Source: Bacteroidota bacterium
Lineage (GTDB): Bacteria > Bacteroidota > Bacteroidia > Bacteroidales > FEN-979
NCBI GenBank assembly: GCA_026391795.1
Contig: JAPLDI010000022.1
Span: forward strand, 62,001-126,000
Reading direction: 5' to 3'
DNA length: 64,000 bases
Shown here: piece after piece, positions 33,228 through 42,937 of the stretch
Position numbering within the stretch: the stretch's first letter is position 1
How the letters are laid out: the number at the start of each line of letters is the position of its first letter
Program-made: the position numbers and the translations under genes
Notes under the pieces: generated by a model
Seen by the model: only the letters and a program-made list of their open reading frames with translations
Told to the model about the DNA's origin: nothing
Database searches by the model: none

Positions 33228-34037
33228 ATGCAGTACGATCCGATTAAAAAATCCCTGGGACAAATTTTCAACAAAACTCCGTTCCTGCGGATTCTTTTTT
33301 ACAAACTTCTTGACCTTCTTCTCCTCCGCACCTGGCATGTAAAAAAAGAGATCCGCATCTGGAGCCGGAATCACAAAGGAAAGCAACATATTCTCGATGC
33401 CGGTTCAGGCTTCGGGCAATATACCTTTTTTATGTCGGGAAAGAACAAAAACTGGTCGGTTGAAGCCGTGGATGTAAAAGAAGAGCAGATCGCCGACTGT
33501 ACAACTTTTTTCTCACGCATAAACCGTACCAATGTCGTTTTCGGGATTGCCGACCTGACCACCTATCACAAACCCGGGACGTTCGACATGATCCTCTCTG
33601 TGGATGTAATGGAGCACATCGAAGAGGATGAACGGGTCTTCCGGAATTTTTACGATTCACTGACCCCGGGAGGCATGCTCCTGATCTCCACACCCTCCGA
33701 TCAGGGTGGTTCCGATGTTCATGATCACGGGGAAGAAGCCTCGTTCATCGATGAGCATGTGCGTGACGGATACAACATTACAGAGATACAGGAAAAACTG
33801 AAAAGAGCAGGGTTCACCCGTACCGAAGCCCGGTATGCCTACGGAAAGCCCGGTCAGACCGGCTGGCGGCTTTCAATGAAATACCCTATCCAGATGCTGA
33901 ATGCCTCGAAGCTTTTTTTCATCCTCCTCCCCTTCTATTACATCCTCACCTTCCCCTTTGCCCTGATCTTTAACTGGATGGATCTGGCAGGGAGCCATAC
34001 AACGGGGACGGGGCTGATCGTGAAGGCCTATAAATAA
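33228..34037 (+). CDS. Class I SAM-dependent methyltransferase with C-terminal membrane segment
   Basis: A 269-residue protein. SAM motif I is HILDAGSGFGQYTF (about residues 46-59), with the post-I acidic VEAVDVKEEQI and the motif FDMILSVDVMEHIEEDE, followed by LTPGGMLLISTP. A hydrophobic stretch at about 225-250 may anchor it to the membrane. The pattern is that of ubiquinone/lipid or glycan methyltransferases (UbiG-like), but the acceptor cannot be told. It sits 26 bases after rbfA. Confidence 0.85.
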   Translation: MQYDPIKKSLGQIFNKTPFLRILFYKLLDLLLLRTWHVKKEIRIWSRNHKGKQHILDAGSGFGQYTFFMSGKNKNWSVEAVDVKEEQIADCTTFFSRINRTNVVFGIADLTTYHKPGTFDMILSVDVMEHIEEDERVFRNFYDSLTPGGMLLISTPSDQGGSDVHDHGEEASFIDEHVRDGYNITEIQEKLKRAGFTRTEARYAYGKPGQTGWRLSMKYPIQMLNASKLFFILLPFYYILTFPFALIFNWMDLAGSHTTGTGLIVKAYK

Positions 34038-34092
34038 AATTACGAATTACGATTTTCTCTCTTTGTGGCTATGTGACTTTGCGGTTAAAGAA
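34038..34092. repeat. Short mixed heptamer/octamer repeat
   Basis: AATTACG x2 starts right after the methyltransferase stop (34038-34051). Octamers CTTTGTGG, CTATGTGA and CTTTGCGG follow at 34061-34084. The AATTACG unit also occurs at 15544 and 29421. Confidence 0.55.
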
Positions 34093-34118
34093 AAGTCGTA
34101 AATTCGCAAAAAAACCGC

Positions 34119-35357
34119 TTGAATTTCCCTTTTTACATAGCGCGCCGATATCTGGTCTCCAGGAAAACCCACAACATCATCAATATCATCTCAGCAATCT
34201 CTGTTGCCGGGGTGATGATCTGCACCACTGCGTTGATCATTGTCCTCTCCGTCTTCAGTGGATTTGAGCGGCTGGTGATCTCCCTTTTCAACACCTTTAA
34301 TCCTGACCTTCAGATAACCCTGAAAGAAGGAAAAACATTTGATTCAACGATACTTCCGGAAGAGAAGATGCGGAAGATACCCGGTGTTCGTTACCTGGCA
34401 GAAGTGATTGAGGAAAATGCGCTGCTGAAATACAAAGACAAGCAATACATTGCAACGATTAAAGGTGTGGGTGAAGATTTTGTAAGGATGAGTGGCCTTG
34501 ACACCATGATGGCAGAAGGAAAATTCAAGCTGCAGGATGGTGACCGCGATTTTGCAGTGCTTGGATACGGTGTGGCTTATTACATCGGCGCGAACCTGGA
34601 TGATTATCTTAACCCGGTCTCCATCTATGTACCGCGGCGGGATGCAAGTTTTTCAGGCGGATTCGAGAATGCCTTCACCAATGAAGTGATCTTTCCTTCG
34701 GGATTTTTCTCGGTGCAGCAGGATTTCGATACAAAGTATGTCATCCTTCCTTTACGGTTTGTCAGGAAACTGCTTGAATATGACAAGCAGATCACAGGCC
34801 TGGAAATCGGGATCGCAAAGGGAGCAGATGCAGAGAAAATCCAGCAGGAGATCACGAAACTGACCGGGGATAAATTCTATGTAAAAAACCGGTTCCAGCA
34901 ACAGGAATTGCTTTATAAGATCATGAAATCGGAAAAATGGGCAATCTTTCTCATCCTTTCTTTCATTCTCATTATCGCAACCTTCAATGTGATCGGCTCC
35001 TTATCCATGCTGATCCTGGAGAAAAAGCGCGACATTGCCGTTCTGCAGTGCCTGGGGGCGAGCCAGCAGAAAGTAAAACGGATTTTTCTGGCCGAAGGAT
35101 TACTGATCTCCTTTATCGGTGCTGCCGGGGGATTGATACTCGGGGCGGTAACCTGTTTTCTCCAGCAGAAGTATGGCTTTGTCCAGCTAGGCTCTGCCAA
35201 CAGCACCTTCGTGGTCAGCGCCTATCCTGTGCACATGCAATTCCTGGATTTTATTTTCGTCTTTTTCACCGTTATGCTGATCGGTGCAGTGGCCACCTGG
35301 TACCCCGTCTACAACATCCGTAAGATCGAAACACAGATCCTTAACCAAAGGTTCTGA
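34119..35357 (+). CDS. FtsX-like permease, LolC/LolE family
   Basis: A 412-residue MacB/FtsX-type permease of the lipoprotein-releasing kind, with one N-terminal membrane helix, a large periplasmic domain (about 45-270) and three C-terminal helices. The start is TTG: NFPFYIARRYLVSRKTHNII begins at the residue where LolE homologues begin, and no ATG is available. The C-terminal ILEKKRDIAVLQCLGAS is the conserved coupling region. In Gram-negative bacteria this family extracts outer-membrane lipoproteins with a LolD ATPase; the ATPase gene is not in this window. Confidence 0.9.
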   Translation: MNFPFYIARRYLVSRKTHNIINIISAISVAGVMICTTALIIVLSVFSGFERLVISLFNTFNPDLQITLKEGKTFDSTILPEEKMRKIPGVRYLAEVIEENALLKYKDKQYIATIKGVGEDFVRMSGLDTMMAEGKFKLQDGDRDFAVLGYGVAYYIGANLDDYLNPVSIYVPRRDASFSGGFENAFTNEVIFPSGFFSVQQDFDTKYVILPLRFVRKLLEYDKQITGLEIGIAKGADAEKIQQEITKLTGDKFYVKNRFQQQELLYKIMKSEKWAIFLILSFILIIATFNVIGSLSMLILEKKRDIAVLQCLGASQQKVKRIFLAEGLLISFIGAAGGLILGAVTCFLQQKYGFVQLGSANSTFVVSAYPVHMQFLDFIFVFFTVMLIGAVATWYPVYNIRKIETQILNQRF

Positions 35358-35419
35358 AACCTTCTGAAAAGCAACTTTAAATCTTCTTTACTGTCTGCAT
35401 AAGAGACCATTAAAATACT

Positions 35420-35427
35420 TATCTTTG
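35420..35427 (+). promoter_or_regulatory. Candidate -7 box for the C25 peptidase genes
   Basis: TATCTTTG matches TAnnTTTG about 41 bases before the ATG at 35469. No exact TTG is at the -33 position. Confidence 0.45.
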
Positions 35428-35468
35428 TTTTTCCTATTCCTCCAATTCTAACTGCCTTTTCAAAAACT

Positions 35469-38400
35469 ATGGAAAAAAAATCTACCCCTTCACGGTCACC
35501 AGGCTGGTTCCTTCTACTTCTGGTTTTTTTTCTCTTTTCGGGAAGCGCTTTTGCAGGTGAGATTCGCCTCAACAATGGCAATACTGAGATCAGGATTACA
35601 GCTAACTCCTACGTAACCCTCTCCTTGTCGGCATCGCTTTCCTCCATTCAATACAGGAATGTGGTGACCCGGCTTGGGGCTTTCAGTGAGCTGTTTGTCA
35701 GGGAATACGGGTACAGCAACGGCATCGGCGATCCCAAACTTCCTGTTTTCCATAAACTTATTGAGGTCCCGCTGCAGGCAGGCTTTTCCATCCTGGTTAC
35801 AAACGAAAAGTACAGGGAATATGACCTTTCTTCCTTCGGGATCACTGACCCGATAATTCCTGCACAGGCCCCCTTGTCAAAGAACATCACCGACCCTGAC
35901 CAGGTCCCGTTTGTGATAAATGCCGCCAGTTACCAGTTGAATCAATGGATCGGAGGCCCTCTTGTAAAGATTACACCTGTGGGAATCCTGCGTTCGCTCA
36001 ACCTTGCACGGATGGATGTTTCTCCGGTGTGGTATAATCCTGTAACCGGGAAACTCCGGGTATATGAACAGCTGGATATTACCGTGGAATTCACACATGC
36101 GGACATCGCCGGGACCCTGATGCTCAAAAAACAAACCTGGTCACCCTATTATTCAAGTCTTTCAGCGGGGATCTTCAATTACAAACAGATGCCCGATAGT
36201 CTCATTACCAGGGCCCCGGTTACCTATGTCATCATCTCCTCTCCCATTTTTCAAACTGCTTTACAACCCTTTATCGCATGGAAGAAGAAAAAGGGATTCA
36301 ATGTTATCGCAGGCTATACCAATAACCCGGCTGTAGGAACAACCACAGCCCTGATCAAGAATTACCTCCAGGGACTTTACAACAATCCCCCGGCAGGATA
36401 CCAGAAACCCAGTTTTATTCTGTTTGTGGGAGATGTTGCACAGGTCCCGGCATGGAATACCAATGGCCATCCCTCCGACATGTACTATTGCGATTATACG
36501 GGCGACAATATCCCTGAAGTGTTTTACGGCAGGTTCTCGGCATCAAATCTGACCCAGCTTCAGCCCTATATTGACAAGACACTGGAATATGAGCAGTACA
36601 CGATGCCATCGGATGCATTTCTTGGGGAGGTCAGCATGATTGCCGGAGCCGATCCTACCAATGGTCCGCTTTATGGAAACGGCCAGATCAACTATGGCAC
36701 CAACACCTATTTTAATTCAGCACACGGCATTCTTTCCCATACCTACCTTCAGCCGGAACCTTCAGGCGGAAATTATACCCAGCACATCCACGAAGATGTT
36801 TCCAACGGAGTTGCTTTTTCAAACTATACCGCCCATGGCAGTGAATCAGGATGGGCAGACCCCTCGTTTTTAATTACGGATATTGCAGCCTTGCTGAATA
36901 ATCACAAATACTGCCTGATGGTTGGAAACTGCTGCAAAACCTCAAATTTTGGCGTAAACTGCTTTGCTGAAGAGATCACACGGGCTGCTAATAAAGGTGC
37001 GCTGGGATACATCGGTTGTTCGGACTATTCTTATTGGGATGAAGATTACTGGTGGGGTTGCGGTTTCAAGGCCGTTTCTACCAGTCCTGTTTACAATTCA
37101 CAGCACCTGGGCGCCTATGATGTAACTTTTCACGATCACGGAGAAGCTACTTCAAAATGGTTTGTTACGCAGGGACAGATGGTCCAGGGCGGGTGCCTTG
37201 CCGTGGAGGAATCCTCCTCCGGAATGAAGCTCTACTACTGGGAAACCTACTGCCTCATGGGAGATCCTTCGCTGAGTATCTATTTTGCGGTTCCCCCACC
37301 TGTCGCCGCTGTTTATCCTTCACCGGTCCTGATAGGGACCTCAAGCCTGACGGTTACTACTGAACCCTATGCTTATGTTTCCCTCACAATCCATGACACG
37401 ACAATCCTTGCTGCGCAGTGTGCCGATGTTACAGGAATTGTGAACCTTTCCTTTCCTTCACTCACTTCAACAGATCCGCTTTCTGTTGTTGTCACGAAAC
37501 AAAACCGCAAACCACATATCGGTTCCATCCAGGTAATACCCGCTTCCGGACCCTATGTAGTTCTCACCACCTATACCGTGAATGATTCATTGGGAGGAAA
37601 CAATAACCATCTGCCGGATTACGGGGAATCGATCCTTCTGAACGTCACCGTGAAAAACATCGGGGTGATGACCGCGACGAATGTCTCAGGGACCTTATCT
37701 GCAAGTGACACAAATGTGACAATCACCTCGGGAATCTTTAATTTCGGTAACCTGCCGGCAGGAGGAATCATCACCGGGCAGAACGCCTTTGCCCTTACCA
37801 TAAAAAATAAAGTTCAGGACCAGCACACTGTCCTCTGCACTTTGGTACTGACGGATGGGACGAATACATGGAATTCAACGCTGCTGATGACATTGAATGC
37901 CCCCATCCTGAACATCGGAACCGTTACAGTTCTGGATCCGGTGCCGGGAGGAAATGGAAACGGCATCCTGGATCCGGGAGAGTCGGCCACACTGAAGATT
38001 CTCACTACCAACTCGGGGCACGCAACATCCTCAAACACGATCGCACACCTTACGGTCCCTGTATCTTCGGCACCCTACATCCTGATTTCCGATCCGGTCA
38101 CCTATATCGGATCCCTTGTCCCTGCGACACCCACATATGCCTATTTCCCTGTTATCACAAACGGGATCACCCCGGTCGGAACTACGGTGACGCTCAGTTA
38201 CCGGGTTACCGGTGGCGCTGTGAACCAGTATTCCGCCGAGGATTCCATCCCCCTGGTAATCGGTGAAACACCTTTGTACATCATGGGAAACACGACAACG
38301 ACAACATGCGGGGGCAAGTTTTTCGACTCGGGCGGACAGGATGCCAACTACAGTGACAATGAAAATTTTACCTATACATTCAATCCCGGAACGGCAGGAG

Positions 38401-39377
38401 CAAAGATCAAGGCGGTATTCTCCGCGTTTGATGTTGAACTTGAAACCTCGTGCAGCTATGACTGGCTGAAAGTTTACAACGGACCTGACATCAATTCACC
38501 GTTGCTCGGAACATACTGCGGCACATCTGTTCCCGGACCTTTTGAGAGCACCACCGGTTCCCTGACATTCAAATTCAGTTCCGACTACAATGTGAATGCT
38601 ACGGGTTGGGTGGCTGATATTTCCTGTGCAGGCGGTCCGCTCAGCCTTGCGGCCAATGCCTTCCCTCCGGATGTATGCCTGGGGAGTTCATCACAACTGG
38701 TCGCCATACCCGCAGGTGGATCAGGAAACTACACCTACTCATGGACCCCGTCAACATACCTGGATGATCCCACCAGCCGGACACCTGTTTCAACGCCCCT
38801 GGCTGATATCAGCTATACTGTTACCGTGAATGATGGCATTACATCGGCGACCTCCGCTGCCGTTTCAGTGACAGTTCACGCTCTTCCCCCGACCCCTGTC
38901 ATCACGCTGACCAGCGGATCCCTGACTTCGAGTTCTGTAACCGGCAACCAGTGGTACCTGAACGGGGCCTTGATTCCCGGAGCAATTGAGCCGGTCTATT
39001 TGCCAACTGAATCGGGCAGTTATTATGATATCGTCAGCGACCCGGTTACCGGTTGCCCTTCGCTTCCTTCCAACACGATCAACTTCCTGGTGACAGGAAC
39101 AGATGCCTCTGGTATTGACGGATGGGTAAGCGTCTACCCAAATCCTTTTCGGGATAAGATCACCATTACCTACATCCTGCAGGAAGAGGGGGCAGTAACT
39201 ATTTCACTCTTCGATGCCTTCGGCAAAGAGCTCCGGGTGATCCGGATTACTGATCACCAGACCCCCGGAAAGCATCGTGTTGAGTTGACTTCGGGGACCC
39301 TTAACAGCGGTATCTATATCCTGAAGATCCAGACACAATCCTATACCGTATCGAAAAAAATAATTTTATCTCAATGA
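35469..39377 (+). CDS. Gingipain-family C25 peptidase with CUB domain and T9SS type A sorting domain
   Basis: A 1302-residue secreted protease. Order: signal peptide (to SGSAFAG), propeptide-like region, C25 catalytic domain (about 255-620), Ig-like repeats, a CUB-type domain (about 943-1055: TTTCGGKFFDSGG, SCSYDWLKVYNGP, GTYCGTS, GWVADISC), further Ig/PKD-like sequence, and a T9SS domain (about 1222-1302, VYPNPFRDKITITY). Catalytic His456 lies in YTAHGSESG. The catalytic Cys is 489 in GNCCKTSNF, 33 residues later, as in the following paralogue and in gingipains; a second Cys (488) precedes it. It is expected to be surface-bound or released. Confidence 0.92.
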   Translation: MEKKSTPSRSPGWFLLLLVFFLFSGSAFAGEIRLNNGNTEIRITANSYVTLSLSASLSSIQYRNVVTRLGAFSELFVREYGYSNGIGDPKLPVFHKLIEVPLQAGFSILVTNEKYREYDLSSFGITDPIIPAQAPLSKNITDPDQVPFVINAASYQLNQWIGGPLVKITPVGILRSLNLARMDVSPVWYNPVTGKLRVYEQLDITVEFTHADIAGTLMLKKQTWSPYYSSLSAGIFNYKQMPDSLITRAPVTYVIISSPIFQTALQPFIAWKKKKGFNVIAGYTNNPAVGTTTALIKNYLQGLYNNPPAGYQKPSFILFVGDVAQVPAWNTNGHPSDMYYCDYTGDNIPEVFYGRFSASNLTQLQPYIDKTLEYEQYTMPSDAFLGEVSMIAGADPTNGPLYGNGQINYGTNTYFNSAHGILSHTYLQPEPSGGNYTQHIHEDVSNGVAFSNYTAHGSESGWADPSFLITDIAALLNNHKYCLMVGNCCKTSNFGVNCFAEEITRAANKGALGYIGCSDYSYWDEDYWWGCGFKAVSTSPVYNSQHLGAYDVTFHDHGEATSKWFVTQGQMVQGGCLAVEESSSGMKLYYWETYCLMGDPSLSIYFAVPPPVAAVYPSPVLIGTSSLTVTTEPYAYVSLTIHDTTILAAQCADVTGIVNLSFPSLTSTDPLSVVVTKQNRKPHIGSIQVIPASGPYVVLTTYTVNDSLGGNNNHLPDYGESILLNVTVKNIGVMTATNVSGTLSASDTNVTITSGIFNFGNLPAGGIITGQNAFALTIKNKVQDQHTVLCTLVLTDGTNTWNSTLLMTLNAPILNIGTVTVLDPVPGGNGNGILDPGESATLKILTTNSGHATSSNTIAHLTVPVSSAPYILISDPVTYIGSLVPATPTYAYFPVITNGITPVGTTVTLSYRVTGGAVNQYSAEDSIPLVIGETPLYIMGNTTTTTCGGKFFDSGGQDANYSDNENFTYTFNPGTAGAKIKAVFSAFDVELETSCSYDWLKVYNGPDINSPLLGTYCGTSVPGPFESTTGSLTFKFSSDYNVNATGWVADISCAGGPLSLAANAFPPDVCLGSSSQLVAIPAGGSGNYTYSWTPSTYLDDPTSRTPVSTPLADISYTVTVNDGITSATSAAVSVTVHALPPTPVITLTSGSLTSSSVTGNQWYLNGALIPGAIEPVYLPTESGSYYDIVSDPVTGCPSLPSNTINFLVTGTDASGIDGWVSVYPNPFRDKITITYILQEEGAVTISLFDAFGKELRVIRITDHQTPGKHRVELTSGTLNSGIYILKIQTQSYTVSKKIILSQ

Positions 39378-39421
39378 TTATAATTTCAAAGGTTGGGCAC
39401 CCGAATCTCAAAAACTACTCT

Positions 39422-41956
39422 ATGAAAAAACTTTTTGTTGCATTTTTCATTCTCCTTGCTGCAACTCCGGGATTCAGTGCACGCTGGATCGGGATCAGCA
39501 GCCCCACCCAGGTTGCAGCCAGGGTTTCACTGGTTTCTTCGGATGTGACACATTCGAGGATTCAGTTTTCCTTGGGCGGATTCAATCTTTATGAGGTTAC
39601 GACGCCCAGAGGAACTGCATTCACAATCGGGCTAAAAAAGGGATCCCCGATGGAAGTAGCCGGTGCTCCCGATCTGCAAAAACTTACGGCCTCCATTGTC
39701 ATCCCCGACAATGCAGAAATGGAGGTTGTTGTGGTTTCTTCTTCCTATAAAGACTTCCCGGGGATGGAACTCGCTCCCTCAAAAGGTGTGCTTACAAGGA
39801 ATAGTGATCCTTCGACGGTTCCTTACCAGTATGGAAACGAATACAGCCGGGATGCTTTTTACCCCGGATCGATCACCTCCATGCGCGATCCTTATATTAT
39901 CCGGGACCTCCGCGGCCAGACGCTCATCGTATATCCGTTTCAGTACAATCCGGTTACAAAAATCCTTCGCGTTTACAACGACCTTACCGTTGAGGTCAGG
40001 AAAGTCAGTGATAAAGGAGTGAACCCATTGGTGAGAAACACAAAAGGCCTCCGGATCAGTAAGGAATTCGATGCTGTCTATTCCCGGCATTTCCTGAATT
40101 ATGGATCCCTGAATTATATCCCTTTGAACGAATATGGAAATATCCTGGTCATCTCTTACGGATCTTTCATGAATGCCATGCAACCCTATGTGAACTGGAA
40201 AAGATCGCTGGGGTTTCCCACGAAAATGGTCAGCATCGCATCGGTAGGAACTACCTCAGCCGACATCAAACAATACATCACAGATTATTATACTGCAAAC
40301 GGAGTGGCCTTCGTGCTGCTTGTCGGCGATAACCAGCAGATACCAACCTACCAGGGATCCGGTGTCGGCGGAGCCTCCGACAATTATTACGGGTATCTTG
40401 CAGGAAACGATCATTACATTGATGCATTCATCGGGCGATTCTCTGCAGAGAATGTTGACCAGGTCAATACCCAGGTACAACGCACCCTCGATTACGAAAA
40501 AGATCCGCAGTTCCGGACCAATGACTGGCTTACTTCGGTGATTGGAATCGGATCTGATCAGGGTCCCGGCGATGATAACGAATTCGACTATGAGCATATC
40601 CGCAACCAGCAGTCACAGCTTCTTGCCTATCACTACACCTGGAACCCGGAATTGTTCGACGGTTCCCAGGGTGGAAATGATGCACCGGGCAATCCCGCAC
40701 CATCCGATGTGACCACGGCTGTGAATGAAGGAGCAGGCCTTATCCTTTACTGCGGACACGGAAGTATGACTTCCTGGGGAACAACAGGTTTCAGTAATTC
40801 CGGCGTGAACGGCCTGACCAACCAGGGGAAACTGCCCTTTATCTGGTCGGTTGCCTGTGTGAACGGGCAATTTATGAATGGGACCTGCTTTGCAGAATCC
40901 TGGCTGAGGGCCAGTAAAAGCGGTCAGCCCACGGGCGCCATCGCTTTCCTCGGATCTACCATCAACCAGAGCTGGAACTCACCGATGGCAGGAGAGGATG
41001 AGATGACTGATATTCTCGCAGAATCCTATGCAACGAACATCAAAAGGACCTTTGCGGGATTGTCGCTGAATGGCTGTATGCTGATGATCGATCAATACGG
41101 GGCTGACGGTGAAAACATGGCGGATACCTGGACAGTTTTCGGGGACCCTTCCATCATGGTCAGAACCGCGAATCCTGACACCCTTGTCGTATCCCATGCC
41201 GCCTTTTTACCGGTCGGGGCCACATCCCTCCAGGTCAGCTGCAATGAAAACGGAACAAGAGCCACACTCATGCTGCACGACAGTATCCTTTCAACCGGAT
41301 TGGTTGAAGGCAATGCCGTAATTCTGAATTTTCCTGCATTAATCAGTGCCGGTGACACATTGATACTTACGGTCAGCGGGTACAATGCCATTCCCTACCA
41401 AGCAGATATCCTGATCTTAGCCCCTGTGACTGCTGAGTTTACCGGGACCCCCCTGAGGATCCAGGCAGGAGGATCTGTGACTTTCACCGACAACTCGACC
41501 GGCAACCCTGTTTCCTGGAAATGGAGTTTCCCCGGTGGCACCCCTGAATCCTCCACAGTTCAAAACCCCGTCGTAACATATGCTGCGAAAGGGAGGTATG
41601 ATGTTCAGCTGATTGTTGAAAACGAGGCATCCTCCGATACGCTTGCCAAGGTCAATTATATTGAATCTGATTTCCCTGCAGGGATTGATAATCAATCCTC
41701 TGACCTTTCTCTTGCAGTTACGCCAAACCCGAACAACGGCATTTTCAAGGTGACTGTTGAATCGTTCAAAGGTGACAAAATCAGCCTCAGCATTCGTAAT
41801 CTCGTTGGAACCATGGTTTATGAGGATCCGGAATTTGCGGTAAATGAAAAATCCACTACAACCCTTGACTTATCCGGTTTGAGAGAAGGCATCTACTTCC
41901 TTAAAGTGAAGGGCGATACGGGAACGATAACAAAAAAAGTTGTGATAAAGAAATAA
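39422..41956 (+). CDS. Gingipain-family C25 peptidase with PKD domain and T9SS type A sorting domain
   Basis: An 844-residue secreted cysteine protease starting MKKLFVAFFILLAATPGFS. An in-frame ATG at 39374 that overlaps the previous stop is possible but would precede the signal peptide. The C25 domain (about 240-590) shows LVGDNQQIP, His446 in YCGHGSMTSW and Cys479 in VACVNGQFMNGTCFAE, again 33 apart and very like the gingipain site. A PKD domain follows (about 670-745, FTDNSTGNPVSWKWSFPGG), then a T9SS domain (about 765-844). It lies in tandem with the larger C25 gene, 45 bases apart. Confidence 0.93.
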   Translation: MKKLFVAFFILLAATPGFSARWIGISSPTQVAARVSLVSSDVTHSRIQFSLGGFNLYEVTTPRGTAFTIGLKKGSPMEVAGAPDLQKLTASIVIPDNAEMEVVVVSSSYKDFPGMELAPSKGVLTRNSDPSTVPYQYGNEYSRDAFYPGSITSMRDPYIIRDLRGQTLIVYPFQYNPVTKILRVYNDLTVEVRKVSDKGVNPLVRNTKGLRISKEFDAVYSRHFLNYGSLNYIPLNEYGNILVISYGSFMNAMQPYVNWKRSLGFPTKMVSIASVGTTSADIKQYITDYYTANGVAFVLLVGDNQQIPTYQGSGVGGASDNYYGYLAGNDHYIDAFIGRFSAENVDQVNTQVQRTLDYEKDPQFRTNDWLTSVIGIGSDQGPGDDNEFDYEHIRNQQSQLLAYHYTWNPELFDGSQGGNDAPGNPAPSDVTTAVNEGAGLILYCGHGSMTSWGTTGFSNSGVNGLTNQGKLPFIWSVACVNGQFMNGTCFAESWLRASKSGQPTGAIAFLGSTINQSWNSPMAGEDEMTDILAESYATNIKRTFAGLSLNGCMLMIDQYGADGENMADTWTVFGDPSIMVRTANPDTLVVSHAAFLPVGATSLQVSCNENGTRATLMLHDSILSTGLVEGNAVILNFPALISAGDTLILTVSGYNAIPYQADILILAPVTAEFTGTPLRIQAGGSVTFTDNSTGNPVSWKWSFPGGTPESSTVQNPVVTYAAKGRYDVQLIVENEASSDTLAKVNYIESDFPAGIDNQSSDLSLAVTPNPNNGIFKVTVESFKGDKISLSIRNLVGTMVYEDPEFAVNEKSTTTLDLSGLREGIYFLKVKGDTGTITKKVVIKK

Positions 41957-41996
41957 TCCGGAATTCCCGGACGGGAAGAGGTTAAGGCGGAATAAA

Positions 41997-42036
41997 AAAG
42001 TGATCGTCCGGTTTACTGGGTGATCACTTTCTTTTT
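41997..42036 (+). terminator. Bidirectional terminator between the C25 and Omp28 genes
   Basis: AAAGTGATC (41997-42005) pairs with GATCACTTT (42022-42030), a 9-bp stem with a 16-base loop. It is preceded by an A-run and followed by CTTTTTT, so it can work in both directions. Its right arm encodes the last residues (KKKVITQ) of the Omp28 gene. Confidence 0.7.
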
Positions 42037-42888
42037 TATAACCTGAATTATTTCCTTTGTATCCGACTTAGAGACGTAGGCAAGGATCCAGCAATTCTTT
42101 GCAACGCGTTTGGTCTTATCGATCGCAATGCTGAATTTTCCCATATAGGTGAGGTAAGGATCGACTGCAGCTGTCAATACTTCGCCGTATGATCCATTCA
42201 CCGTTCCTCTCAGGACATCCATAAAAACGTAGTCATGAATATCGGGGGTGGTCCCCACGTTGGGATTGTTGTTTTTCTGGTCGGAGATCAGGCTGTCTTC
42301 AACAATGCAAACCGTCAGATGGTATGACCCCGGAAGAGCACTCTGGAATTTAGAATAGATGACCGATTTCACTTCCGATGCATTCGTATAATACGCGTTG
42401 GTTATCATCATAAGCACCTGCGGAGTTTCATTCAGGGCGAGGGCAACATCATTTCCCCAGACATCCTTGGAGAGAATCCGCGTGCCGTCAAATTCTTTCC
42501 GGTCGACCATTCCCTGGGGATTGATGCTGTTGATCCCGAAATCGACATTCCACGCTTCCCCTGCAGGCGACCTGTAATCGGCTGCATAATTCCCGGTACC
42601 CGGCAATGCCTGGTAGCCGGCATGAACTGCCAGTACGATCAGTTTACCCTCATTCGAGGCCTCCAGCGAATGAGCAATCAGGGAAGCTTCCGGGCAATTC
42701 ACACACTTGTGACCTGTATAATCCTCCAGCAGTACCCTCTTTAAGGGCACCACCGTATCCCAATCCATTACCGTATCGATGATATTGCCGTGCTTTGAAG
42801 TGGCATATGGGGTTTTAATCTTATCGCAGGAAGATAAAAGAAGAACAACCAGGGGAACCGTTATAAATAGAATTCTGCTAATTCTCAT
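42013..42888 (-). CDS. Omp28-related outer-membrane lipoprotein
   Basis: A 291-residue lipoprotein (MRISRILFITVPLVVLLLSS then Cys21) starting at the ATG 42888; a TTG two codons upstream is also in frame. It contains the Omp28 signature VLLEDYTGHKCVNCPEAS with a thioredoxin-like Cys62-x-x-Cys65. Omp28 proteins are surface-associated in Porphyromonas; their role is unclear, and a redox or adhesin function has been suggested. It is followed on the same strand, against the direction of transcription, by DUF6029 and TlpA genes, forming a TlpA - DUF6029 - Omp28 operon. Confidence 0.88.
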   Translation of the reverse strand: MRISRILFITVPLVVLLLSSCDKIKTPYATSKHGNIIDTVMDWDTVVPLKRVLLEDYTGHKCVNCPEASLIAHSLEASNEGKLIVLAVHAGYQALPGTGNYAADYRSPAGEAWNVDFGINSINPQGMVDRKEFDGTRILSKDVWGNDVALALNETPQVLMMITNAYYTNASEVKSVIYSKFQSALPGSYHLTVCIVEDSLISDQKNNNPNVGTTPDIHDYVFMDVLRGTVNGSYGEVLTAAVDPYLTYMGKFSIAIDKTKRVAKNCWILAYVSKSDTKEIIQVIKKKVITQ

Positions 42889-42909
42889 GACCAAATTATT
42901 AAAAGCGAT

Positions 42910-42937
42910 AAATTCGTAATTCCTAATTCGTACTTAT
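42910..42937. repeat. Short heptamer repeat between DUF6029 and Omp28 genes
   Basis: AAATTCG, TAATTCC, TAATTCG and TACTTAT in 7-base register fill the spacer up to the DUF6029 stop codon. Confidence 0.55.
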
